From contig NC_091675.1 in the NCBI RefSeq assembly GCF_042453785.1, positions 6,832,501 through 6,896,500 on the forward strand: a stretch of DNA of 64,000 nucleotides. Direction: 5' to 3'. Made by a program: the position numbers and the translations under genes. Shown here piece after piece: positions 45,373 to 56,200 of the stretch (positions are counted from its first letter, which is position 1; each line of letters starts with the position of its first letter). Source of the stretch: Malus domestica (Eukaryota; Streptophyta; Magnoliopsida; Rosales; Rosaceae). The notes under the pieces were generated by a model that made no database searches, was not told where the DNA came from, and saw nothing but the letters and a program-made list of their open reading frames with translations.

Positions 45373-46097
45373 TATTTATCAAATATAGCCAAAAATTAAT
45401 CCTTAATTTCAAAAATGTCATTTTTTATAAAAATTTTCAAATGTATCCAAAATTCCACTTAAATAGACGCAAATACCCTCAAATTTAACAATCAAATAAA
45501 TTAAAGGCTTTTTAGCCAAAATGATTCGTGACATTGACATAACTCATTAATCTGGTCCTTAACAATTAATGATAATCAATAGTAGTGTTCTTGAATTTGT
45601 TATTATTAATCATTTTAGTCTTTCTTTGAATTTATCCATCGTGATCATTTTAGTTTTTTCGTGAAAAATCTATCAATTGCTCTGTTAGTGTGATGATGTG
45701 GCACCATGTGGGTTTCACAAATACAATCATATAACAACATGTGGATTAACTTTAAAAACTATTTTTTATATTTAAAACTAAAAATGATATTAGTAAGAAA
45801 AAAGGTGTTGAAGGCATGATTGAAATTCTACTACTCTCACTTGCAGTAACCGCAGCGGGGCTCAATGTCAGTGATGAGGGGGTCGAAGGGGATAGGGTTG
45901 TGGTGGAGTGTAGAAGCGAAGGTGAAATTGGACCGAAGCTTGAGGCAACAGTAGCTAAAAAGCCTTTAATTTATTTAATTGTTAAATTTGAGGGTATTTG
46001 TGTCTATTTAAATGAAATTTTGGATATATTTGAAAGTTTTTATAAAAAATGACATTTTTGAAATTAAGAGTTAATTTTTGGCTATATTTGATAAATA
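45373..46097. mobile_element. Long-TIR MITE in the polymerase pseudogene
   Basis: About 145 bp at each end are inverted: TATTTATCAAATATAGCC at 45373 pairs with GGCTATATTTGATAAATA ending 46097, with inner blocks 'aatgtcattttttataaa' and 'caaatttaacaa(t)caaataaatta'. It lies where the motif B exons should be. No clear target duplication was seen. Confidence 0.7.
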
Positions 46098-47296
46098 ATG
46101 CACATAATGAACAGTTGAATAGCTTCAAAGAAATGTTTACAGCATTGTATTACAAGGGAACTAACAGACTCTTCTGGAATCCCAGTCCATCTAGCCGCTA
46201 TCATGGTGAAGACATCACCATGGGATTACTAAGGAGTTCAATGAGTGCAGAGTCTTTAGAGAATGTGCCATCAGCCGCAATTCTATCTGAGAATAATCTG
46301 CAGTTACAACAATAAATCAATTAACGTACACCATAGAGTCATAAATCCCATCCCCTTCTCCTAGTTAATATCCCACAAAAAAATTCCTAGTCTGAATATA
46401 TGACAATTCTGTACCAACCCTCCCCCACATCCTCATCTACTCGAGAATTTTGTTGACTTTTATGGTATAAATATAATAATAACACACAAATGGCCTTCAA
46501 ATACAAGAGCAAGCTGATCGTTACCTGAGTAGGAATGAAGTAATCGCGAGCATTGATGTTCAATTGATCAACATCAGTTTCGTTTCCATTTCCATCCTTA
46601 TTTATTTTAAAGTCAACCATATGTTCAACACACTGCATAAATCAAAAAGAACAAAATGTGATATGATAGTAAAGATTAAATCTTGTTAACGACTGAAGGA
46701 GAGGGAAGAGAGAATAAAACGACTCATGGGAAACCCAAACCTGGCGATTTGGTTCCTCCATTAAAGGCGACCAGTTGCTGTTGATGTTTGGAGCCAATGA
46801 CCATGTAATGTGTACTAATTCTGTGTCCTCACAGAGCCTACCCAGTGAACAAATTGATACCAATGTACAGTTTAAAAGTTTTGCCAACGTACGATGCTCC
46901 TTAATGACGGGAATTATGGGATGCTCATCCCTGAAATGAAATGGATTATAGGATGCTCATCCATCAAAACAATGAGAGGCTGATGCCACAAAATCAAGAG
47001 ATTCAAATGTGCAAGCAAGAATACTTTAATACCATCTCCTTCAAGTGTTCAATATTCAAACAAAACAATCTAAATGGGATGGAAGCCTCTATGGAATCAA
47101 ATAACTAAATGGTAATCCTTTTCGCTTGAGTATTTATATTTCAACAGCTAATTCACACCTGAGAGGGGTAAGGTTACGAAGTACGATAGAAGAATAGAAG
47201 TCTCGCTAATACCTTAATAAATCCAAGCAGTGCTTGTCTGTACTTGGATGTTGTTTCCCCTTGTTGCGGCCCTCTGGTATGGGCAACTTTTAAGTG

Positions 47297-48022
47297 TGTT
47301 GTGATTGGCTCATATTTTGAGCTGGCAACAATGAAGTGACCTGTGTTTTTGGTGGAAATATCACATGGTGTGGGCTGCATGAAAGTTGCAGACAAGTGCT
47401 GCAAAGTAAAAGCAAAAGTGAACAACAAGCCAAATGTTTTTCGACTAGTAAACTAAACAAAGAAAAGTTTGGTGGACATCATCATGAGTAAAGGCACAAT
47501 GATGATGCTTGTAAGAAAATAGAAAAAGGTGGTTGCTTTTAGTTTAATGATTATGAAGAAATGTGATGATGGATTGGCCTTTATTTAATGCAAGGAAATG
47601 CTTGCTTTATGTGTGCTTGCCGAGAGAGAAGGTTTGCATCAGAAAAGCATCCAAGGTGGAGAAAGCATTTGGTTCTCCCATGGGAAAGGTTTAACATGGG
47701 TTGAGAGAAAATTAAGAGAGCTAGAGTGAAAAGTATTATAGTGAAAGAACTCTTGGGTAGAGTGAGACTCTTGGGAAAATTCTATGAGTGGGTGTGCAAG
47801 GGATTCGGGATTGAGTTATGTTGATTTAACTCATGTGTACTTGTACTGTTATTCATAGTGAAGAGCAATATCTCTTCGGGGACGTAGGCATGTTTTTGCC
47901 GAACCTCGTAAATTTTTAGGTGTCTTTATTTCTTGTATTTTATTTTGTTCAACTGAGTGTGATTTGGTGAGGTTGTAATCTGAATCTCGTTTCCACACTA
48001 ACGATCAGGCCGAGGCACAACA
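47297..48022. mobile_element. Solo LTR inside a polymerase exon
   Basis: It begins TGTTGTGATTGGC and ends GAGGCACAACA, with a perfect 5-bp duplication AAGTG (47292-47296 and 48023-48027). It separates the coding segments ...MDTL and KLPIPEGRNKG, which are adjacent in TEBICHI. No internal retroelement sequence is present, so recombination between two LTRs is likely. It is not the LTR of copies A and B. Confidence 0.82.
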
Positions 48023-48716
48023 AAGTGTCCATACATAGATTAGCAAAATCTGCTGCCGTGGATAACGAAAATTTCATGCCAGCCAACTTATAGGCTTCCT
48101 TCTCAAGCTGCCCTAGCTTTTTTCTTAACACCTTGCGTGCTTGTAAGCATCCTTCCATGTCAAGACCCACTCCCCAGAGCTCCATGTCGGCAAGAATATT
48201 AACCTAGCATACAAATAAGCAATAAGCTATTGTCGAAGTGGTTGGGTTGGGTACTGGTTCTCAAGCACCCAACTAAACAGTGGTCATGCATTTAAATCCA
48301 AAACAAACAATAGCAATAATGTAAACCTCAAATAAAATGAAGCTCCCTCAAAAAAATTAAGTCAGATGCTATGAAAGTAACTTACCAATGGGAATTCAAA
48401 ATCTAGGAGGGCTTCAGTGAGGTCTTCAGCAACAAGTAACTTCCAAAGAACAGAACATAAGGCTCATATTTTTGCAGCCCGATGGTAGCAACCGTTATGT
48501 GCAGCTCTTCGCATCTGATTCTTCCACCTGCCATTCCGATTAGCAGCTGATGCAGCTTCACTGGATAACCTTTTCTTAACTTCCTATAAATCGTTCTAAA
48601 ATCTTCAAATGCAAATTCAGTAACGATGAACATGTAAATATTGAATGAAAGAATTATAGTTAAACACTTCTGCCTTTAAGAAATGCTTTGATTGAAATGA
48701 TGAAGTTTCTTTTTTG

Positions 48717-48861
48717 GGAGTTTTAACAAAACACTTCCGGTACTGTTCACTTTTAATGAAAAACCACATTTATACATTTCCATGGTATTATTCACTATAT
48801 CTTTAAAAATACTTTTCATTAAAAAGGAAGTTTTTTTGGATTTTTCGTTAATTTTCCTTTA
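48717..48861 (+). repeat. Interspersed repeat R1, copy 3
   Basis: It contains CGGTACTGTTCACTTTTAATG and the same order of blocks as 2275-2434. It abuts the end of a polymerase exon. Confidence 0.6.
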
Positions 48862-50895
48862 TATGAACTGGAGGCAACAATAAAAACGAGCTGTCTATGA
48901 TTCCAAAACAAGCACTTTTCCATTCAAGATTCTGACGGCCAAATCTCTGAGTATGAACTGCAGGACTTTTAAGTGCCTGAATCTGAACTTTCAACTTCCA
49001 AGTAAATTTTCTAACACCTCTTTTCCCCATTATTTTGCCCATTCTATTCCATCTGCATCTAGCCATCTCCAACAAATCATCAAGAGGTAACACATTACTT
49101 CTATTGCCGGATCCATTCAAATTCAAGCATTCATTTTTACCGCTGTCTGACCACACTAGATCCTTAGGAATATTGACATAGTACACAGGAGAGTTTTCCC
49201 AACAGATGGCTATGCCATGTATTTCAAAGGGCGCAACAGAATTCAATTCCGATCGTTTGTTGTAGTGAATATCAAAATAGAACTCTCAGATGGATCCCCA
49301 GAGATCCAAGAAGGAATCAAAACCGCCAAGAGTTTTAACTGCATGAATAGGGCCTTTCCCACAAGCATTGCTTTTATAGCTAGAGGACAAATTCTCCCTT
49401 TTGCAGCGTTTCTGTTTTTCAAGAGCAAGAGAGTCATCAGATGCCCTAGTTCTATCAATTAAGCTTTGTAACTCAACCCGGTCAGTCAAATCAGTACTTT
49501 TCGTTTGATCCATCGCAGCAGTAAGATAATCCAGCCCTCGAAGATGTACTTGAGAATTGTCAGGACTAGACTTAATTTGCATGACACCAGTTGACTTTAC
49601 TTCTGCAGCCCTTTCAGAATGAACCCTACCTTCCAAAGATGCTTTAGCAGCGTACTCTGTGCTGCGCTCTACATTAGGGAAGCTACTAGTGGAGTTATCA
49701 CCAGAGGAATTTCCTTCTCCTTGCATACTGGGACTTCCACCACCAGTTAAAAATACCGGTCCAGAAAACTGTGGGACATCCAATCCAAGAGCTTTAAAAG
49801 AGGCAACTCTTGCCTCTTCAGCTTTTTCAAGAACTATTTTGTGCGCACCATTCTTGATCTTCTTTGCTACGCCTACTTGGATGCGCCTTTGAGCTGAACC
49901 TTCTGCAGTCATATTATCAACTTACCAATATTAGGAAAGAATGCAGGAAAAATACGCAATAAAATCAAAATAACTTTAAGAAAGAGTAAAATAAGTTATA
50001 AAAGAAAAGTGGGCAAAAACTCATCTTCGTAAAATGAAGTACATAAACTATAGAGCTAGAACCATCCATATGAACAAATATTATCACAATCCCGCTGGCA
50101 AACAAGCATATGAAACAAATGCATCTGAGCAAACTTACATGCATTTAGAAAGCTAATTGTTGTACAATACTTGACTGGAAAGAGTACCGTTGTGCATTTC
50201 ATTGAAAGACCAGAAAGAGATTCGCGTTCAGAAAAAGGTCTTAGAATTAGTTATCACACACTAAAATTTGCCTTCTTAGGCAGAATTCTTTTCTGTAGTT
50301 ACTGGTTTGTAATGTTACATAAACTCAATTCCTTTTTTAAAGGTCAAAGAGAATGCATGGAGTAAGCTAAGAAACACACTTCGGGGTTTCAGAATGTCTC
50401 CAAAGCAAAGAAATGCTAAGAACTAAGCTAAGAAACAATTATTTCTTAATAGTCCTGGTAACCATCACAAATCAAACATAGTTTAGAAGAACATGATCTT
50501 ATCAGGACATCAGATGATATTAAGATATCATTTACCAGGAACTTATCATAGGAAACTGAGAAGCCGTGTACTAAAATTAGAATCTTATATGCATCACCTT
50601 GTTCGTTCCATGATGAAGATTCAAAAAGAGCTTTGACTATTTCAGGGATGGACGCTTCAGCAATTGCTAAAGGAGTACGCAAGCCAGCTTTATAGAGTGC
50701 CCTCGCTCGAGAACCCTACAGATCAGCACATACCATTTACAAATAAATATATAAACATTACTGTTGAGCATATGTCAGGTATCAAAAGGAGGTTACGAAT
50801 GTGACTGTAGTTCACACACCTTGATATATGGAATTGTAGTAAGCTCTACAATCTCTGCTCTCACTCCAAATGAAACACGATTTTGGAACTTGCAA

Positions 50896-52290
50896 ACCAA
50901 GCCCTCTAAAAAAGAGAATGCATACAAAGAAAAAAGGGGGGGACATAAACCTTATCATTCTATAAACAAAAAACGAGAATGATACAAAGAAAAAAAGGGG
51001 CGGACATGAAACCTAACCCCTCTAGAATCAAACCTAAAGATCTAAACATGCAAAACAAGTCAAATGACATCATAAAGTTAGGAGAAAACAAGAAAGTGAG
51101 ACAAATCTAGATGCTGATATGCACATTAATTTGAGAAGTGGTAATCAGACAAGTCAACATAGTCTAAAAACATAGTAGCATGAACAACCATCGAAGAAGA
51201 ATCATGCCATGTAAAACTGATAGATACTCGAAAAAGAAAAAGAACAAAAATTTAAATGACAAGACGAAAGGAACAAAATGCATGTCACCTCCCATGTGCG
51301 TGTGTATAGATGGTTGATTTCGTTATATCGAGTTCATTGAAGAGGTGAAGTCAAAGTTGATTTGATGCTACAATTATATTGTTTTCATTTCGATTTAGGT
51401 GAATAAGTAGAAAGTTTATATAAAAATAATATTATTTACTCTAATTCTATAAAGTTTAGTGAGTAGTACCAATGTGAAAATCCAATTATGATTTTTCCTC
51501 TTTCCTTTCTCTTATTTTAGTTATAAATTAGTAAACGAGCTATAATAAAGGTATCACCCATAGAGGCTTTATCCTTTATGAGGATACTATATTTTAAGCC
51601 TCAATGAGAAATAGGGAGAAAAAATGTGTGTGATTAATATTTATCGTTTAACATGTTGCAATTAAGTATGCCATATATAAACAACCGAGCTTTATTGTCC
51701 TTACTTGAACAACTAAACAGTATTCCATGATTTCTTTCGCTCAAAGTAAAGCATATATGCCCCCTAATAGAATCCACATTTTTGTATTCTTAATTAAATT
51801 TTAATAAGAACATTTAATATTATGATCTAGTGTTATTATTCTTCACTTGTAAGTGAGACCTTATATTCGATTCTCACTAAAGACGATTTTGAACCACATT
51901 ACAGCTAACACATTGTGAGGCTAAGCGTATCCTCTCTCCTTTATTTAAAAAAAAATTATATAACAAAGTTAGAAATCAAAATGATTTTTTTCTCTTATAT
52001 TCATTTTTAGTAATTACATATGCCTTAAAAATAAACTAATTGACACAAAAAAAAAAACACAATAACTGATCAAATCAAACATTTCTATATATAAGAGCAT
52101 TATTCTCCAAAAAATACAAAAGAATCATAGAGACATCAAAAAACAAATGTTTTTATATTATATAGCATTTAAAAACATATGTTAGATTAGAGGGGAATAT
52201 AGAATATAGCACTAGCCTCTCGCTCAAAAATAAAAGTAAAATGTAAAAAAGAAAAAAGAATTACAGAGAGACAAGTACAGTCGAGAAATT
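50896..52290. other. Spacer where the polymerase helicase exons are missing
   Basis: No further exon of the helicase part is seen upstream of 50895 on the minus strand. The sequence is AT-rich and includes a 'gaatg(a)tacaaagaaaaaaggggg' duplication (50920-51005) and a SINE (51826-51957). Confidence 0.55.
51826..51957 (+). mobile_element. SINE, plus strand
   Basis: It matches the 23331/23532 family: 'cttcacttgtaagtgaga', B-box-like TATTCGATTCTCAC, 'gaaccacatta', 'cattgtgaggcta', and an A-rich tail near 51946. Confidence 0.6.
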
Positions 52291-52291
52291 C

Positions 52292-52298
52292 TATAAAT
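52292..52298 (+). promoter_or_regulatory. TATA box of the ASI1 gene
   Basis: TATAAAT (in ctataaattgg) lies upstream of a GC-richer stretch that looks like a non-coding first exon (about 52325-52512, ending at a gtaagg donor). The intron runs to 53176. Confidence 0.5.
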
Positions 52299-53218
52299 TG
52301 GAGCGAGGAGAGTGGAGGAAGAGTCCCGCGCGGCATCTCAGCGCGCGATCGATTTAGGGGTTTTCATCAGAAACCAGAACAAGTTTACAAACAAAGCGAA
52401 TCGGCTTACAAGTTCACAAACAAAGCGAATCGGCTTAGGGTTCGCACTCTTCCTGTTCTCTGGAGAACCAGCATTGCATCGATTACTGTCCTCGGCTCTG
52501 CAGAGAGCCGCTGTAAGGTTCGATTTTGCCCCTCTCATTGTTTTAATTCGTTAAATTTTCACTCGCGAATTGTTTCTTTGATTGGTGGTTGTATCTGGGT
52601 TTTATTCGTTTGATTTAATTGTCAGATTTTTTGGGTTGGTTGAAAAGTTTTGGAATTTCATGCATTTGGGGATTGTTCTATGTGTAATTATCTGTGGTTT
52701 TCATCATTTAATTAGTTTTTTTTCCCCCTTCGGAGGTCTTCGGGATGTAATTTTGATTGCTTAAATCAGAGGCACAAGATAGTGCAGTGTTAGTGTTCCA
52801 GGATATTGGGAGTCTGGGATTCTAGGGTTTGTTTTTGTATCAATTGAAAGATGTTTTATTAATTAAAAAAAAAGATGTTTTATTAATTTATGGAAAGAAG
52901 GTCTTGATTTGTTATCGAACAGTTATTTAAGTCTTAAGATAAGACAAATTTAGTACTGTCCTGAATCAGTTTCACTTCGCTTGAATGTATTCCTCTTTAT
53001 TCCTTTGAACTGCAGTAGTGTTTTCTGCTTAAGAAAAACCGGGATTGGTAACCGTAGTGGAAAAAAAAAAAGATTTTTTGGGTGTAAATTGTTCTCGGGA
53101 ATCATTATCTTCTTACATTATTGACTGGCAATTGTTCTATCAAGATATTGGTAATAGGTTTTTCCTACTTTTTCAGGTTAACTGTGAGTCTGCTTTTGAA
53201 GAGGCCTGGTGGGGGAAT

Positions 53219-56200
53219 ATGGAACAAGATACACGGACTGAAAAGCTTGAATTTACATGGGGAAAGAAGAAAGGAAAGGGAGGGAAAAATAAGGACGTTC
53301 AGTTTTATGAATCTTTTACTTTTGATGGTGAAGAGTACACGCTGTATGATTGCGTTTATCTTTACAAGGAAGATGAACCTGAGCCTGAGATTGGAAAGCT
53401 AATAAAAATATGGGAAACTGGTGAGAAGGCAAGGAAAGTTAAAGTTCTATGGTTTTTTCGTCCTTGTGAGATTTCAAATTTTCTTGGATGTGAAGAGGTA
53501 CTTGAGAATGAGTTGTTTTTGGCATCCGGTGATGGTGTGGGCCTTGCGAATCTTAATCCATTGGTACTTACATTTTGATTTATGCTCTTAACTAATTTTA
53601 TCATTTGTATTTGTTAGAAATGGAATGATTAATTGATTACGTAAAGGTGTGGTATATAGTTTGTTAGCTTAAATGAAAATAGTCTTTCTGATTTTCAATC
53701 AATAATGATGCAGGAACTTTCCATGCTATATGTCTTTGCAATGCTATTGTTTCTTTTCTTCGTTCTGCTGCCAAGTTTGTCTTCAATTTTTCACTTCATT
53801 TTTCACCGAGTTGACTAAACCGTGCAGTTTCTTTTATAGATTCGTTGACGTGTTTGAATATAATTTACAACAAATTCTACTGCTCTGATAAAGTAGGACC
53901 GTGAAACATTGTTAAGCTTCTTAGTGTTCTATTTTTTGTATTTCTTAAAAGACTCTAATTGGCAATCCTTACAACTTTGATTTCCAGCAATACAATAAGA
54001 TTTGCATTCCCCTTGTGATGACATTTCAATTGTGTCAGATTACATGTTGCCCCTCTCTCTCTCCCAGATTACATGTTGCCCCTCTCTCTCGCACACACAC
54101 AATTACAAATACATGCTAAGGCTGAACTTGGGTTTTGAACTTTTGGTAGTATTTGATAGATGTTATATCCCTAATAGACATGGTAATATGACAAGTGAGA
54201 AATGGTTTCAATTGGTAACTGATTGTAAATATTCTTGCGCTAAATGAAACTAAGCACTTAGAAAAATATATTATATGCATGTCTTGGTTAGTAGGAATTG
54301 TATTTAGACTTTATACTATGATAGCATTGTAGCTCAATCTTAACAAGTTAAGATGTGGACCAACGGTTATGTTATGTTCTAACACTGCCCCCCAATCTTG
54401 GGACTCTCTTTATCACAAGAGTTCATTTGTGGATTTCAAGCTTTGTTGGAAGGTACAATTGCAGAGACTTCAACATTGAAATCTCATGCTTTGATACCAT
54501 AATAAAATTTTATGTTGTTAGGATATAAATCAACAATTGTTTCATATTCTACTATTAAAGATCAATGGTCTAGTTGCTGAAGTTTTATAATCAAATCAGG
54601 AAGCCATTGCTGGAAAATGCAATGTTCTTTGCATTTCAAAAGACAAGGAAAATCCTCAACCATCAGACGAAGAGCTTCAAATGGCCGAATTTGTGTTTCG
54701 TCGAACCTTTGATGTTGGGCTGCAAAAAATCACTGACAAGATAGAGGGAGCAATTGCTGGGATTGATGGTATGTATATCTATCAACTCGGACCCTTGTAG
54801 TTTGACTTATAGTTGCATGTTTATTTTCATATTTTGAGTCTTATATCTTTGTTTATGTAATTGTTGCAGTTAAATTCATGTTTAACAGAAAGGATATTCA
54901 GAAGCCTGGTGGCGTTCTGAAAGTTGATTTAGGAAAAAATGAAGTTTGTGGGAATTCCATAGCAAGTAATGAAACAGTGGTTCAATCAAACAAAAACTCA
55001 TTTAAAGAAAATATCACTTTAGAGACAAATGGAAATATTGTTGATTCGTCAACACTAGAAAAGGGTGATTTGGTTAAGCATAAACCATCACTTGTAGAAA
55101 AACCTGCTTATGGTGTAGGTTTAAATTCAAATGAAAAGGATAAAATGAATGAAAAACAGGAACATGTGTCAAATCCCAAGGTCTTGTTGAGTTCTGAAGT
55201 TAAAAGTGATGAAGGTGAGGTTAAGTGTGATAAAGTTCATGCACAACAAGTTGAAGTGGAAGAAAAAGTGATGTTCACTAAGGATAACGTTGATTCGGAT
55301 AATAGGCCAACCAAGAAGGCGAAGCTTGATAATGGTAAAGGTAGTGAGCAAATACTTGCGGAGGTGGAAAGAAAGAAAAAATGTACCAATGTTTGTGATT
55401 CGAAGGCGAAGAATGACACTTCAATTGAAGCGGTCAATGACAAAAAGAATAGTAGTGACCTAAGTTGTATGCATGTTACAAGGGCTGTATCCCCAAAGGT
55501 TCCTGTTGAAGTGGACCATGGACAATCTAAAAAGCCGAAGCTTGAATCTTCGATTGAAGTGCCCAATGACAAAAGCAAAAGTAGTGACCTAAAGCGTGTG
55601 AATGCTACAAAAGTTTTATCATCGACTACCTCTGCTCTTGATGATAAATCCAAACTTAAGCGTGCAAAGGATTCTCTTGGAACAAACAATGCCCTTCTCA
55701 AGAAGATGAAGCCTGATGATAAGGCAATGACCATTTCCGAAGGCAACAATGGTACGTTGCCTAAAGCATCTCAACGTAAAGTCAAACATGTAGAGGATTC
55801 TCGTGGAGCAAATGAAGAGTCTTGCAAGAAGATAAAGCTCGATGAGAAAGCCATGGCACTTTCTGATGGCAAGTTGCCTAAAGTACCTCCTACACAATCT
55901 CAAAGTATGGCCGAAAAGGTTGATGGCCAAGAAGTTACTCGACGTCCCGATGTTGTAAGTAATGCCATTCTTTCCTCTTTTCATTCTAGTCCAAATGATT
56001 CCCTTATTGAAAGTGTGAGTTGTCGTTATTCCCCACATTAAGTCGAATATTGGTGTCATTTCTAGCATGTTTTTTTCTTTGGGTCTTACAAATACCATGC
56101 ATTGTTTAATATGGTGGAGTGTCCATATATCCTATCTCTCATGGATGAGGGTTTTTCCAATGCGAAATTTTGGCGACTCCCTAGGTTGTCATAATTGGAA

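Larger units (their letters stand above)
39103..50895 (-). pseudogene. TEB: TEBICHI/POLQ-type DNA polymerase theta pseudogene, 5' truncated
   Basis: Minus-strand exons, 5' to 3': 50820-50895 ([18 protein letters not shown]), 50598-50715, about 48850-49902, 48391-48590, 48023-48203 plus 47213-47296 (one exon split by a solo LTR), 46741-46930, 46525-46632, about 46153-46312 (motif A, TADYSQIELRLMAH), 45354-45372 plus 39784-39878 (one exon split by copia B), 39542-39684, 39262-39358 (motif [11 protein letters not shown]) and 39103-39170 (ends FQGD, TAA). These match the end of the helicase part, the linker and the family-A polymerase of plant TEBICHI, which acts in theta-mediated end joining. 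The helicase ATPase core is absent. Damage: TGA in the FDSFLDLWGSI exon and near 48448, frameshifts in most polymerase exons, and motif B exons missing. Confidence 0.9.

Noticed and set aside
52312-52554. 80-codon frame upstream of ASI1
   Set aside because: It starts from a non-ATG codon, crosses the likely 5'-leader donor site and has no conserved features; treated as untranslated leader.
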